Shown here: positions 8,703 to 17,340 of the stretch, piece by piece | How positions within the stretch are numbered: position 1 is the first letter of the stretch | How the letters are laid out: each line of letters starts with the position of its first letter | Assembly (NCBI GenBank): GCA_001899805.1 | Contig: MKWP01000002.1 | Location: forward strand, 186,001 to 250,000 | Reading direction: 5' to 3' | From: Lysobacterales bacterium 66-474 | Lineage (GTDB): Bacteria; Pseudomonadota; Gammaproteobacteria; Xanthomonadales; Rhodanobacteraceae | DNA length: 64,000 nucleotides | Program-made: the position numbers and the translations under genes | Notes under the pieces: model-generated | Seen by the model: only the letters and a program-made list of their open reading frames with translations | Database searches by the model: none | Told to the model about the DNA's origin: nothing

Positions 8703-9869
8703 ATGAATTTCCACGAATATCAGGCCAAGCAACTGTTTGCCGAATTCGGCATCGCGGTGCCGCCGGGCAAGGTCGCCAGGACACCTGCCGAGGCGGTGGA
8801 AGCCGCGCGTGCGCTGGGCGGCGAGCAGTGGATGGTGAAGGCGCAGATCCATGCGGGCGGACGCGGCAAGTCCGGTGGCGTGAAGTTCTGCGACTCGCTC
8901 GACAAGGTCAAGGCGGCGGCGACGGGCATGCTCGGCAAGAACATGGAAACCTACCAGTCGGGTGGACGCGCTCTGCCGGTGAACCTGGTGCTGGTCACCG
9001 AAGCCACCGACATCGCCAAGGAACTGTACCTGTCGGTGTTGGTCGACCGTAGCGAAAAAGCGGTCACCTTCATCGCCTCCGCACGCGGCGGCGTCGACAT
9101 CGAACAGGTGGCCCGCGAAACGCCGGATGAAATCCACACGGTCACGGTGAATTTCACCGAAGGCCTGCAGCCCTACCAGTGCCGCGAACTCGGGTTCGCG
9201 CTGGGCTTGAACGCCAAGCAGGTCAACCAGCTCTCGAAGATCATGCTGGGCCTGTACAAGCTGTTCAACGCGAAAGACCTGTCGCTGGTCGAACTGAATC
9301 CGCTGGCGATCGTCGCATCCGGCGACCTGATGGCGCTGGACGGCAAGGTCAACTCCGACGACAACGCCGAGTTCCGGCATCCCGAACTGGCCGCGATGCG
9401 CGACGTGTCGCAGGAAGACAAGGCCGAGGCCGAAGCCGCGGCCGAGCACCTCAACTACGTGACGATGGACGGCAACATCGGCTGCATGGTCAACGGCGCG
9501 GGCCTCGCGATGGCGACCATGGACGTGATCAAGCTGGCCGGCGGCGAACCCGCGAACTTCCTCGACGTCGGCGGCGGCGCGACCAAGGAACGCGTCACCG
9601 CGGCGTTCAAGCTGATCCTCTCGTCGCCCAAGGTCGGCTGCATCCTCGTCAACATCTTCGGCGGCATCGTGCGCTGCGATTTGATCGCCGAGGGCATCAT
9701 CGCGGCGGTGAAAGAGGTTGGCCTGAAGATTCCGGTGGTGGTTCGCCTCGAAGGCACCAACGTCGAGAAGGGCCGCGAATTGCTGAGCGGTTCCGGCCTC
9801 AAGATCACGCCCGCCAACGATTTGAACGACGCCGCCGAGAAAGCGGTCGCCGCGTCGAAAGCTGCGTAA
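8703..9869 (+). CDS. sucC: Succinyl-CoA synthetase beta subunit (ADP-forming)
   Basis: TCA-cycle enzyme that makes ATP or GTP from succinyl-CoA together with SucD. The 388-residue protein begins [16 protein letters not shown], has the ATP-grasp core with [20 protein letters not shown] and the LDVGGGA and [11 protein letters not shown] blocks typical of SucC. The ATG is preceded by GAGGCTCCTGC, which may act as the ribosome site. sucD follows after 125 bases filled by a pair of GC-rich palindromes. The 250 bases upstream of sucC hold no gene that I can recognise. Confidence 0.97.
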   Translation: MNFHEYQAKQLFAEFGIAVPPGKVARTPAEAVEAARALGGEQWMVKAQIHAGGRGKSGGVKFCDSLDKVKAAATGMLGKNMETYQSGGRALPVNLVLVTEATDIAKELYLSVLVDRSEKAVTFIASARGGVDIEQVARETPDEIHTVTVNFTEGLQPYQCRELGFALGLNAKQVNQLSKIMLGLYKLFNAKDLSLVELNPLAIVASGDLMALDGKVNSDDNAEFRHPELAAMRDVSQEDKAEAEAAAEHLNYVTMDGNIGCMVNGAGLAMATMDVIKLAGGEPANFLDVGGGATKERVTAAFKLILSSPKVGCILVNIFGGIVRCDLIAEGIIAAVKEVGLKIPVVVRLEGTNVEKGRELLSGSGLKITPANDLNDAAEKAVAASKAA

Positions 9870-9875
9870 GCTTTT

Positions 9876-9968
9876 CTCCCTCCTCCGCTTGCGGGGGAGG
9901 GTCGGGGTGGGGGCACGCATTACCCCCTTCCGGCCTCCGGCCACCTTCCCCCGCAGGCGGGGGAAGGA
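9876..9968. repeat. Pair of GC-rich palindromic (REP-like) elements between sucC and sucD
   Basis: Two related inverted repeats built on CTCCCCC-GCNNGCG-GGGGGAG lie head to head (around 9882-9905 and 9945-9968), separated by GTCGGGGTGGGGGC-type sequence. The same elements recur after sucD, around the DUF559 gene and inside pgeF. As transcript they would fold into strong stem-loops and could tune sucC/sucD mRNA stability. Confidence 0.8.
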
Positions 9969-9994
9969 CACAGAAAAAAGGGTTTAGATAATCC

Positions 9995-10870
9995 ATGTCC
10001 GTCCTCGTAAACAAAAGCACCAAAGTCATCTGCCAGGGCTTCACCGGCCAGCAGGGCACCTTCCATTCGCAGCAGGCGCTCGATTACGGCACCAAGCTGG
10101 TCGGCGGCGTCACGCCCGGCAAGGGCGGCAGCGAACACATCGGCCTGCCGGTCTTCAACACCGTGCGCGAAGCGGTGGACGATACCGGCGCCGACGCCTC
10201 GGTGATCTTCGTGCCGCCGCCGTTCGCGGCCGACGCGATCATGGAAGCCGCCGCGGCCGGCATCCGCGTGATCGTCGCGATCACCGAAGGCATCCCCGTG
10301 CTCGACATGCTGCGCGTCAAGAACGTGCTGAAGGAATATCCCGACACCGTGCTGATCGGCCCGAACTGTCCCGGCATCATCACGCCCGGCGAGTGCAAGA
10401 TCGGCATCATGCCCGGCCACATCCACCAACCCGGCAAGGTTGCGATCGTGTCGCGCTCGGGCACGCTGACGTACGAAGCCGTATTCCAGACCACCAACGT
10501 GGGCTTGGGCCAGTCGACCGTGATCGGCATCGGCGGCGACCCGATCAACGGCATGAACTTCATCGACTGCCTCAAATTGTTCCAGGACGACAAGCAGACC
10601 GAAGGCATCATCATGGTCGGCGAAATCGGCGGCAGTGCCGAGGAAGAAGCCGCCGAGTTCATCGAGGAACACGTCACCAAGCCGGTGGTCGCGTTCATCG
10701 CCGGTGCGTCGGCGCCTCCCGGCAAGCGCATGGGCCACGCGGGTGCGATCATCTCGGGCGGCAAGGGCACCGCCGCGGCCAAGTTCGCCGCGCTGGAGAA
10801 GGCCGGTGTCACCACCGTCAAATCGCCCGCGGATTTGGGCGCCACGTTGGCCGCGAAGATGAAACTCTGA
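9995..10870 (+). CDS. sucD: Succinyl-CoA synthetase alpha subunit
   Basis: Binds CoA and carries the phosphohistidine. The 291-residue product has the Rossmann-type CoA site ([11 protein letters not shown], 16-26), [25 protein letters not shown], and the active-site His248 in [14 protein letters not shown]. Length and start match the family exactly. It forms a heterotetramer with SucC encoded just upstream. Confidence 0.97.
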   Translation: MSVLVNKSTKVICQGFTGQQGTFHSQQALDYGTKLVGGVTPGKGGSEHIGLPVFNTVREAVDDTGADASVIFVPPPFAADAIMEAAAAGIRVIVAITEGIPVLDMLRVKNVLKEYPDTVLIGPNCPGIITPGECKIGIMPGHIHQPGKVAIVSRSGTLTYEAVFQTTNVGLGQSTVIGIGGDPINGMNFIDCLKLFQDDKQTEGIIMVGEIGGSAEEEAAEFIEEHVTKPVVAFIAGASAPPGKRMGHAGAIISGGKGTAAAKFAALEKAGVTTVKSPADLGATLAAKMKL

Positions 10871-10871
10871 T

Positions 10872-10952
10872 TTTTCCTTCCCCCGCCTGCGGGGGAAGGT
10901 GCCCAAAAGTGCATCGACTGTTTCCCTTCCCCCGTTTACGGGGGAAGGTGTC
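10872..10952. repeat. REP-like palindromes downstream of sucD
   Basis: Two copies of the CTTCCCCC-GCNNGCG-GGGGAAGG element (about 10878-10899 and 10926-10948) follow the sucD stop directly. They are the same family as the pair between sucC and sucD. They may act as a transcript end, although no T-run follows. Confidence 0.78.
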
Positions 10953-11007
10953 CGAAGGACGGAAGGGGGCGACTGGCGAAGGGGGCGCTTTGCGGACGGG
11001 GCGGATC

Positions 11008-11397
11008 ATGCGCGAGGGAGCCAAGACGAGTTTTGCGCGTCGGCTGCGCCGCGACATGACCGATGCCGAGCGCAGGCTATGGCATCATCTGCGGCGCCGG
11101 CAGCTTCTTGGCTACCGGTTTCGACGTCAGTTTCCGATCGGTCCGTACATCGTGGATTTCGCCTGCATCGAAACCAAGTTGATCATCGAGGTCGATGGCG
11201 GCCAGCACTTCGATGCCACCGGGGACGTCGCACGGACGCAGCGATTGCATGAACTTGGCTATCGAGTGCTGCGGTTCTGGAACAACGATGTGTTGACGCG
11301 CACGCACCAGGTCCTCGCGGTTATCTACGAAGCGCTCGGCACGGCAGGCCCCCATCCCGGCCTTCCCCCGCAAGCGGGGGAAGGAGACAAGCCGTGA
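11008..11397 (+). CDS. DUF559 domain protein (VSR/PD-(D/E)XK endonuclease-like)
   Basis: A 129-residue protein with the DUF559 pattern: RRLRRDMTDAERRLWHHLR, then FRRQFPIGPYIVDFAC and KLIIEVDGGQH. The D...ExD spacing resembles the Vsr/PD-(D/E)XK nuclease core. The function of the family is not established. Its last 16 codons (PHPGLPPQAGEGDKP) are translated from a REP-like palindrome, so the native C-terminus has probably been replaced or extended. Its stop overlaps the GTG start of nadE by GTGA. REP-like elements flank it on both sides. A start further upstream is possible because the frame is open, but that part is also repeat sequence. Confidence 0.8.
   Translation: MREGAKTSFARRLRRDMTDAERRLWHHLRRRQLLGYRFRRQFPIGPYIVDFACIETKLIIEVDGGQHFDATGDVARTQRLHELGYRVLRFWNNDVLTRTHQVLAVIYEALGTAGPHPGLPPQAGEGDKP
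11351..11390. repeat. REP-like palindrome overlapping the DUF559 gene end
   Basis: CCTTCCCCCGC-AA-GCGGGGGAAGG with its usual CCCATCCCGG lead-in lies inside the last codons of the DUF559 gene and ends just before the nadE start. It is the same family as the copies at 9.9, 10.9 and 16 kb. Confidence 0.8.
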
Positions 11398-13076
11398 CCA
11401 TCCTGCACTTTGCGCTGGCGCAATTCGATTTCCCGGTCGGCGCGGTCGCGGCCAATGCCGATCGCGTGCGTGCGTTGATGCGCGAAGCGCGCGCGGGCGA
11501 CGCCGACCTGCTGGTGTGTCCGGAACTCGCCTTGAGCGGCTATCCGCCGGAAGACCTGTTGCTGCGCCCCAGTTTCCTCGCCGCGTGTCAGTCGGAGATG
11601 GATCGACTTGCCGAGGAAAGCGACGGCCTCGCCGCGCTGGTTGGTTTTCCGCACAGCGAAGGCGTGGTGTACAACGCGGCCGCGTTGCTGCGCGAGGGCC
11701 GCGTCGCGCAGGTCGCACACAAGTGCGTATTGCCCAACTACGGCGTGTTCGACGACAAGCGCTGGTTCGAGCCCGGTCATGCAGTGACCGTCACCACGCT
11801 CAACGGCGTGCGCGTCGGGCTGTTGATTTGCGAAGACGTGTGGCAGCCGGAACCCGCGGCGGCCGCGGCACGCGCGGGTGCGGAAGTGATCATCGCGATC
11901 AACGCTTCGCCGTTCGACACCGCCAAGCAGGTGCAACGCGAAACCTTGCTGTCGGCGCGTGCGAAGGAAACCGGCTGTGCGCTGGTCTACCTCAACATGG
12001 TGGGCGGACAGGACGAAGTGGTGTACGACGGCGCATCGTTGCTGGTGAACGGCGACGGTTCCATCGCGGCGCGGGCGCCGGCCTTCGTCGATGCGCTGCT
12101 GTGGGCGGAATTCGATTCCGCTCCGCGTCGATGGATGGCACGCGATTGGCCGGAAGCGAAAGATGGATCATCCGAAGCCACGCTGTACGCGGCGCTGGTG
12201 CGCGGCGTGCGCGACTACGTCCGCAAGAATGGTTTCGAGGGCGTGTTGCTGGGGTTGTCCGGCGGCATCGATTCTGCGTTGACGCTGGCCGTTGCGGTGG
12301 ATGCACTGGGTGCGGATCGCGTGACCGCGGTGATGCTGCCGTCGCGCTACACCTCGGACCTTTCGTTGCGCGAAGCGCACGCACAGGCGCGTACGCTGGG
12401 CGTCGAATGCCTCGACGTGTCGATCAGTGGCGTGGTGGACGCTGCGGCGGCGGCACTCGCACCCGCTTGCGGCGAGCTTGCCGACCTCACCGCGCAAAAC
12501 CTGCAGGCGCGCAGTCGCGGGATCCTGCTGATGGCGTTGTCCAACCAGACCGGCAAGCTGCTGCTCACCACCGGCAACAAGAGCGAGATGGCGGTGGGTT
12601 ACGCCACGCTGTATGGCGACATGTGCGGTGGCTATGCGCCCCTCAAGGACGTCTACAAGACCCAGGTCTACGGGCTGGCGCGGTGGCGCAATCAAGCAGG
12701 GACCAGGGACGAGGAACCAGGGACCAACAGCGTGCGAATCGTGGCTTTCCCGGTCCCCGGTCCCCGGTCCCCGGTCCCGATTCCCGTCGCGGTGATCGAA
12801 CGCCCGCCCTCGGCGGAACTGCGCGCCGACCAGACCGACCAGGATTCGCTGCCGCCGTACGACGTGCTGGACGGCATCCTCAAGCGCTGCATCGAAGGCA
12901 CCGAATCGCAGGCCGAGATCGTCGCGGCCGGTTACGACGCCGACGACGTGCAGCGCGTGGTGCGGATGCTGTACGCCAGCGAGTTCAAGCGCCGCCAGTC
13001 GGCACCGGGTCCGCGCGTCTCGACCTGCGCGTTTGGACGCGAGCGGCGCTATCCCATTTCGAACGCATGGCGCTGA
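11394..13076 (+). CDS. nadE: Glutamine-dependent NAD+ synthetase, with an in-frame repeat insertion
   Basis: Makes NAD+ from deamido-NAD+, taking ammonia from glutamine. The 560-residue protein has an N-terminal nitrilase-type glutaminase domain with the Glu44, Lys110, Cys146 triad (CPELALSGYPPEDL, HKCVLPNYGVFDD, LICEDVW) and a C-terminal synthetase domain with LGLSGGIDSAL. It ends FGRERRYPI as expected. Between YGLARWRN and PVAVIERPPSAELR about 30 residues (coded by about 12697-12785) come from a GGGACC/GGTCCC repeat and have no counterpart in the family as I know it. It starts at GTG, overlapping the DUF559 stop. Confidence 0.93.
   Translation: MTILHFALAQFDFPVGAVAANADRVRALMREARAGDADLLVCPELALSGYPPEDLLLRPSFLAACQSEMDRLAEESDGLAALVGFPHSEGVVYNAAALLREGRVAQVAHKCVLPNYGVFDDKRWFEPGHAVTVTTLNGVRVGLLICEDVWQPEPAAAAARAGAEVIIAINASPFDTAKQVQRETLLSARAKETGCALVYLNMVGGQDEVVYDGASLLVNGDGSIAARAPAFVDALLWAEFDSAPRRWMARDWPEAKDGSSEATLYAALVRGVRDYVRKNGFEGVLLGLSGGIDSALTLAVAVDALGADRVTAVMLPSRYTSDLSLREAHAQARTLGVECLDVSISGVVDAAAAALAPACGELADLTAQNLQARSRGILLMALSNQTGKLLLTTGNKSEMAVGYATLYGDMCGGYAPLKDVYKTQVYGLARWRNQAGTRDEEPGTNSVRIVAFPVPGPRSPVPIPVAVIERPPSAELRADQTDQDSLPPYDVLDGILKRCIEGTESQAEIVAAGYDADDVQRVVRMLYASEFKRRQSAPGPRVSTCAFGRERRYPISNAWR
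12697..12785. repeat. GGGACC...GGTCCC inverted repeat inside nadE
   Basis: The left arm (12697-12725) repeats CAGGGAC/GAACCAGGGACC; the right arm (12750-12785) repeats CCCGGTCCCCGGT. The arms are complementary and would fold into a long hairpin around about 24 bases. The insertion keeps the nadE frame open. The same core unit, as CCCTGGT, forms a tandem array at 58236-58287. Confidence 0.85.
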
Positions 13077-13771
13077 TTCGTCCTTCCGCGCAGGTAGGGA
13101 TTACCCGTATTCGCCATTCCGGGCCGTGCGCAGCACGAAACCAGGAATCGGTTTGCTTCCTCCGCAAGTCCATTGCGCGCGTATTGGGTCCCGCTCGCTC
13201 CCGCGAGCGTGCGACTTTTGTTTCGACAAAAGTCGCCAAAACCATTGCGCCGGGCATGACGGTTTCGGCGACATCGTGTCGCCGAAACTACCCTTGGTGC
13301 TCGCCGATCGCGCGCCGGCGCGAACCCGCACATCCGTGTGCTCGAACATGCGCGCCTTGCTCGCGCGATCGGCTGCGCGCCGCGGCGTCATGCAACGGCG
13401 CATTTGCCGCTTCGTTGTCGGCCATCCATGACCTGGCTCGAAGCAGGGTCAGACAGCTGGCTTCGACATCACTGCGCGCAGGAAGCGCGCAAGTGGGGGC
13501 CCCTCGAACACGGCGAGCGGACGACGGACCAGTCCGCAGGATGGCGCACAGGATGTGCGCCAGTTCGACGTCGGTACATGGAAGTGCCGTCGGCGAACCC
13601 CGACGGCCGTGAGCGTACCCGCAGTCCAGGGATGGACGCAGGGCGTGTTCGCGGGGTGGCATTCTCTTTGGTGACTTTCTCTTGGCCACGCAAGAGAAAG
13701 TCACACGCCCGCCAGGGAGGCGGGCGGGAAAAGACATGGATGTCGCGAATGATTCAGCGCGAAGCGCCTCG
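13077..13771. repeat. Gene-free block of inverted repeats between nadE and bamD
   Basis: No convincing gene lies in these 695 bases; the short open frames lack homology signals. It holds several near-perfect hairpins: GCGACTTTTGT/ACAAAAGTCGC around a TTCG loop (13211-13236), GTTTCGGCGACA/TGTCGCCGAAAC (13262-13288), TGACTTTCTCTTG/CAAGAGAAAGTCA (13672-13703) and CGCCCGCC/GGCGGGCG (13706-13726). The CATTCCGG motif near 13108 is shared with repeats at 32.9 and 58 kb. The last two hairpins could end bamD transcription. Confidence 0.75.
13672..13703 (-). terminator. Candidate hairpin terminator downstream of bamD
   Basis: A 13-bp perfect stem TGACTTTCTCTTG/CAAGAGAAAGTCA with a 6-base loop lies about 70 bases past the bamD stop, with a second GC-rich hairpin between. 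There is no T-run, so it may act as an RNA end or a repeat rather than a classic intrinsic terminator. Confidence 0.4.
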
Positions 13772-14614
13772 TCAGTGCTCGCTGGTCAGCGGAATCAGCC
13801 GGTAGGCCCAGGACCTGAATTTCGGCCACTTCTTGGGGTTCTGCAGGTATGGATGGTCCGGGTAGTTGAGCTTCAGCACCGCGGTGGCCTGGTCGGACAG
13901 TTGTTGCTGGCCGAGCAGGTGGTAGCTCTTCGCCATCACCGCCAGCGCGTCGGCCGACTCCGGCGAACGCTGGTAGTGCTCGACGATGTACTTGGCGCGG
14001 TCGGCGGCCGCGATGTACGCGCGCCGCCCCAGGTAGAACTTGGCGACGTTCAGTTCCGACTGCGCCAACTGGTTGCGCAGGTAGATCATGCGCTGGCGCG
14101 CGTCGGCGGCGTAGCGGGTGTCCGGGTAGCGCGCGATCAGCGTGTTGAAGTCATCGAACGACTGCAGCGCGTAGCCCTGGTCGAAGCGTGACGGGCTGAT
14201 CCCGACGAGTTTCTGCACCCCGGTTTCGGTGCGGTCGAAATTGATCAGGCCGCGCAGGTAGTACGCGTAGGCAATATGCTTCTGCGTCGGATAGGTCTTG
14301 ATGAACTCGTTGATGGTGGAATACGCCTCGTCCTGCTTGTCGTCCTTGTACTGGGCGTAGGCCAGTTCGATCTGCGACTGCTCGTTGTAGGGGCCATACG
14401 GGAAGCGCGAGATCAGCTTCTGGTACACCGCCTGGGCCGAGCTCCAGTTGCCGTCGTCCGACAGGTTGTGCGCGCGCTGGTACAACTGTTCGACGGTCAT
14501 GGTGTCCAGCGTGTCGCGCTTGTTCTTGTGGAACAGCGAGCAGGCGCCCACGGCGAACAACAGCGGCAGGAGCAACGCGATCTTAAGCAACGGAAAGGAA
14601 CGGCAGGATGGCAT
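13772..14614 (-). CDS. bamD: Outer membrane protein assembly factor BamD
   Basis: Essential lipoprotein of the BAM complex that inserts beta-barrels. The 280-residue protein has a signal peptide ending in the lipobox AVGAC (lipidated Cys25) and then five TPR-like units; DTMTVEQLYQRAHNL and RFPYGPYNEQSQIELAYAQYKDD are typical. It ends LTSEH. The ATG chosen gives MPSCRSFPLLKIALLL; the frame is open upstream only because it runs antisense to rluD. Divergent from rluD with 72 bases between starts, an arrangement often seen in gammaproteobacteria. Confidence 0.95.
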   Translation of the reverse strand: MPSCRSFPLLKIALLLPLLFAVGACSLFHKNKRDTLDTMTVEQLYQRAHNLSDDGNWSSAQAVYQKLISRFPYGPYNEQSQIELAYAQYKDDKQDEAYSTINEFIKTYPTQKHIAYAYYLRGLINFDRTETGVQKLVGISPSRFDQGYALQSFDDFNTLIARYPDTRYAADARQRMIYLRNQLAQSELNVAKFYLGRRAYIAAADRAKYIVEHYQRSPESADALAVMAKSYHLLGQQQLSDQATAVLKLNYPDHPYLQNPKKWPKFRSWAYRLIPLTSEH

Positions 14615-14686
14615 CGGCAGGGTCTTTGCGAACACGAACGGGCATGATAGCGGAATCCGTACTTTGCAAGCCGGAGGCCGGCTGGC

Positions 14687-15640
14687 GTGACTGAACGATT
14701 CCGCAGCGAAGTCCCCGCCGACCTGGCCGGGCAACGCTTCGACCAGATCCTGCCGCAGTTGTTCCATGGCCATTCGCGCGCGCGCCTCGCCGCCGAGGTC
14801 AAGGCCGGGCGGATCACCCTGGATGGCCGGAAAACCGTGCCCCGCACGCTGGTGCGCGGCGGCGAGGCCGTGGAGTGGGAGCAGGCCGGGGAGCCGGCGC
14901 TGGATGATCGCCCCGAACCCATCGGGCTCGCCATCGTGCACGAGGATGCCGACCTGCTGGTGATCGACAAGCCGGCCGGGCTGGTGGTGCATCCCGGTGC
15001 GGGCAACCGCGACGGGACCCTGTTGAATGCGCTGCTGCACCACGATCCGGGCCTCGCGCGGGTGCCGCGCGCGGGCATCGTGCATCGCCTCGACAAGGAC
15101 ACCTCGGGCTTGCTGGTGGTGGCGCGTTCGCTGCCCGCGCATACCGCGCTGGTGGCGATGCTGGCGGCGCGCGACGTGCATCGCCGCTACGCCGCGATCG
15201 TCAACGGCGTGTCGGTGGCGGGGGGCAGCGTGGACGCACCGCTCGACCGGCATCCGTCCGATCGACTGCGGCGTGCGGTGCGCGAAGGCGGTCGACCTGC
15301 CGTCACGCACTACCGCGTGCGCGAGAAATTTCGCGCGCAGGCGTTGCTGCAATGCGAGCTGGAGTCCGGGCGCACCCATCAGATCCGCGTGCACATGGCG
15401 CACGCGGGCTATCCTCTCGTGGGCGATCCGTTGTACGGGAAGGGATTGAGGTTGCCGCGCGGCGCGATGCCGGAACTCGCGGAGGCGCTGCGCGGATTCA
15501 GGCGGCAGGCCCTGCACGCCGAGCACCTGGCGTTCGCGCATCCGGTTTCGGGCGAGGCATTGGCGTTCGATGCCGAGCCGCCGCGGGATTTCCTGGACCT
15601 ATTGAACGCACTGCGCAAAGATGCCACCGCGAGGGATTGA
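14687..15640 (+). CDS. rluD: 23S rRNA pseudouridine synthase RluD
   Basis: Converts uridines of helix 69 in 23S rRNA to pseudouridine. The 317-residue enzyme has an N-terminal S4 RNA-binding domain (about 18-65), LVIDKPAGLVVHPG, and the catalytic Asp136 in HRLDKDTSGLLVVAR, followed by ELESGRTHQIRVHMAH. It starts at GTG, since no ATG fits the S4 start. The neighbouring pgeF is the usual partner of rluD. Confidence 0.94.
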   Translation: MTERFRSEVPADLAGQRFDQILPQLFHGHSRARLAAEVKAGRITLDGRKTVPRTLVRGGEAVEWEQAGEPALDDRPEPIGLAIVHEDADLLVIDKPAGLVVHPGAGNRDGTLLNALLHHDPGLARVPRAGIVHRLDKDTSGLLVVARSLPAHTALVAMLAARDVHRRYAAIVNGVSVAGGSVDAPLDRHPSDRLRRAVREGGRPAVTHYRVREKFRAQALLQCELESGRTHQIRVHMAHAGYPLVGDPLYGKGLRLPRGAMPELAEALRGFRRQALHAEHLAFAHPVSGEALAFDAEPPRDFLDLLNALRKDATARD

Positions 15641-15689
15641 ATCGAAGATGCCGTTTTATCCTTGCTATACGCCCATTCTGGAACGGCAG

Positions 15690-16646
15690 ATGCAGGAAGA
15701 TTTCCGGCAGCGGGTCGTTGCCGTGGACTGGCCCGCACCGCCGAACGTGCGTGCCGTCGTCACCACGCGGGACGCATCGTTGTGGTCGGAATCGTCGCCG
15801 CACGGCTTCAATCTCGGCACGCGTTGCGGGGACGATACGGCCACGGTTGCGAGCAACCGTGTGTTCCTGCGCAGTGCCTTGGCACTGCCGTCGGAACCCG
15901 GTTGGCTGCGACAGTTGCACGGCACGAACGTTGTCGTGTTCGACTGCCCCCACCCCGACCCTCCCCCGCGTGCGGGGGAGGGAGACGAGCGCGTCGCGCG
16001 AATGGGCGGGGGCAATGATGTGCTCCCGCGTGCGGGGGAGGGAGGCCAGCGCGCCGCGCGGACAGATGTTTTCCCTCTCCCGCTTGCGGGAGAGGGCAGT
16101 CCGCACGCAGTGCGGACGGGTGAGGGGAAGATTGCCGAGGGATGGTACGAACCCGAAGCCGATTCCGCCGTCACCCGTACACCCGGCGTGGTGCTCGCGA
16201 TCCTGACCGCCGATTGCCTGCCTGTGTTCTTCTGCGCCGACGATGGTTCCGAAGTCGCCGCCGCGCACGCCGGCTGGCGAGGGCTGTCCGCGGGCGTGCT
16301 GGAAAACACGTTGGCGGCGATGGATACGTCACGCGGCAAGATCATCACGTGGCTTGGTCCCGCGATCGCCGCACGCTCCTACGAAGTCGGCGACGAGGTG
16401 CGCGATGCGTTTCTCGCCCGCGATCCGGCTGCGGCATCCGCGTTCAACACTACCCGCCCGGGTCACTGGCTGTGCGATCTGTACGAACTCGCGCGGCTGC
16501 GCTTGCGCGCGGCGGGCGTCACGCGGATCTTCGGCGGTGACCTCGACACTTTCACCGATGCGCGCCTGCATTCGTACCGCCGCGATGGTGCACGCAGCGG
16601 ACGGATGGCCAGCCTGGTGTGGATATCGCCGACGTCGGCAGGTTGA
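15690..16646 (+). CDS. pgeF: Peptidoglycan editing factor / purine nucleoside phosphorylase family, with REP-derived insertion
   Basis: YfiH/laccase-domain protein; family members phosphorolyse or deaminate purine nucleosides and limit L-Ser misincorporation into peptidoglycan precursors. Metal ligands His77 (QLHGTN), Cys176 (TADCLPV) and His193 (AAAHAGWRG) are intact. Residues about 87-148 are translated from three REP-like palindromes (RAGEG, RAGEG, LAGEG) and split the domain between VVVFDC and EPEADSAVTRTPG, so the protein has 318 residues instead of about 250. The start at MQEDFRQ fits homologues; an upstream ATG at 15648 is possible. Confidence 0.9.
   Translation: MQEDFRQRVVAVDWPAPPNVRAVVTTRDASLWSESSPHGFNLGTRCGDDTATVASNRVFLRSALALPSEPGWLRQLHGTNVVVFDCPHPDPPPRAGEGDERVARMGGGNDVLPRAGEGGQRAARTDVFPLPLAGEGSPHAVRTGEGKIAEGWYEPEADSAVTRTPGVVLAILTADCLPVFFCADDGSEVAAAHAGWRGLSAGVLENTLAAMDTSRGKIITWLGPAIAARSYEVGDEVRDAFLARDPAAASAFNTTRPGHWLCDLYELARLRLRAAGVTRIFGGDLDTFTDARLHSYRRDGARSGRMASLVWISPTSAG
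15946..16122. repeat. Three REP-like palindromes inserted in frame in pgeF
   Basis: Units lie at about 15952-15983, 16021-16044 and 16073-16097, each CTCCC(C)GC-NN-GCGGG(G)GAG, followed by a further inverted repeat GTCCGCAC/GTGCGGAC (about 16099-16117). All three are read in the same frame and none introduces a stop. Related copies lie at 9.9-11.4 kb. Confidence 0.85.
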
Positions 16647-16661
16647 ACTGGCGGTGTCCCG

Positions 16662-17315
16662 TCAACCGGGTTGCCCGATGGCCGCCGCCGCGCGTGCAAG
16701 CGCCTCGATCGCGGCCCAGTCGCCGGTTTCGACGGCCTGGCGCGGCGCCAGCCACGAACCGCCCACGCAGACGACGTTGGGCAGCGCGAGGTAGTCGCGC
16801 GCGTTCGCGGCACTGATACCTCCCGTCGGACAGAAGCGTGCGCCGGGCAAGGGGCCGGCCCACGACCGCAGCAGCGCCTTGCCGCCTATGGCTTCGGCGG
16901 GGAAGCATTTCTGCAACGCGAAGCCGCGCTCGAGCAGCGCCATCACCTCGCTGGCGGTGGCGGCGCCGGGCAACAGCGGGATCGGACTGTCGTCGGCGGC
17001 GTCCAGCAAGTCCGGCGTGAATCCGGGCGACACTGCGAAACGCGCGCCCGCGCTGGCGGCGTCGTTGAAACTGCGCGGCGTCAGCACGGTGCCTGCGCCG
17101 ACCTGCGCGCCTTCGACTTCCGCGGCGATCGCGCGGATGGCGTCCAGCGCCATCGGCGTGCGCAGGGTGACTTCGATGGCGGGCGTACCGCCCGCGACCA
17201 GCGCGCGCGCCAGCGGCACCGCGTGCGCGGCATCGTGGATCACCACCACCGGCACCACCGGCGCCAGCTTCAGCATGGATTCGAGCGCAGCGTAACGAGT
17301 GTCGTGGGTGGTCAT
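16662..17315 (-). CDS. eda: 2-dehydro-3-deoxy-phosphogluconate (KDPG) aldolase
   Basis: Last step of the Entner-Doudoroff pathway: KDPG to pyruvate and glyceraldehyde 3-phosphate. The 217-residue protein shows the general base Glu48 (AIEVTLRTP), GAGTVL, the FAVSPGF block, the Schiff-base Lys136 in ALQKCFPAE and the phosphate loop PTGGIS. It lies 25 bases downstream of edd on the same strand. Its stop lies 15 bases from the stop of pgeF on the other strand. Confidence 0.96.
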   Translation of the reverse strand: MTTHDTRYAALESMLKLAPVVPVVVIHDAAHAVPLARALVAGGTPAIEVTLRTPMALDAIRAIAAEVEGAQVGAGTVLTPRSFNDAASAGARFAVSPGFTPDLLDAADDSPIPLLPGAATASEVMALLERGFALQKCFPAEAIGGKALLRSWAGPLPGARFCPTGGISAANARDYLALPNVVCVGGSWLAPRQAVETGDWAAIEALARAAAAIGQPG

Positions 17316-17340
17316 GTTGGTTCGTGCCCGGGTGCGAAGA

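Noticed and set aside
9876..11390. GC-rich palindromes considered as a CRISPR array
   Set aside because: Units are inverted, spacing is irregular and there are no uniform spacers; they are REP-like elements.
11516..13612. 698-codon plus-strand frame overlapping nadE
   Set aside because: It is a +1-frame shadow of nadE, rich in Arg and without motifs, and runs on into the repeat block.
13101..13805. Several short frames in the nadE-bamD gap as possible small genes
   Set aside because: They are translations of palindromic repeats, occur on both strands at once, and have no ribosome sites or conserved blocks.
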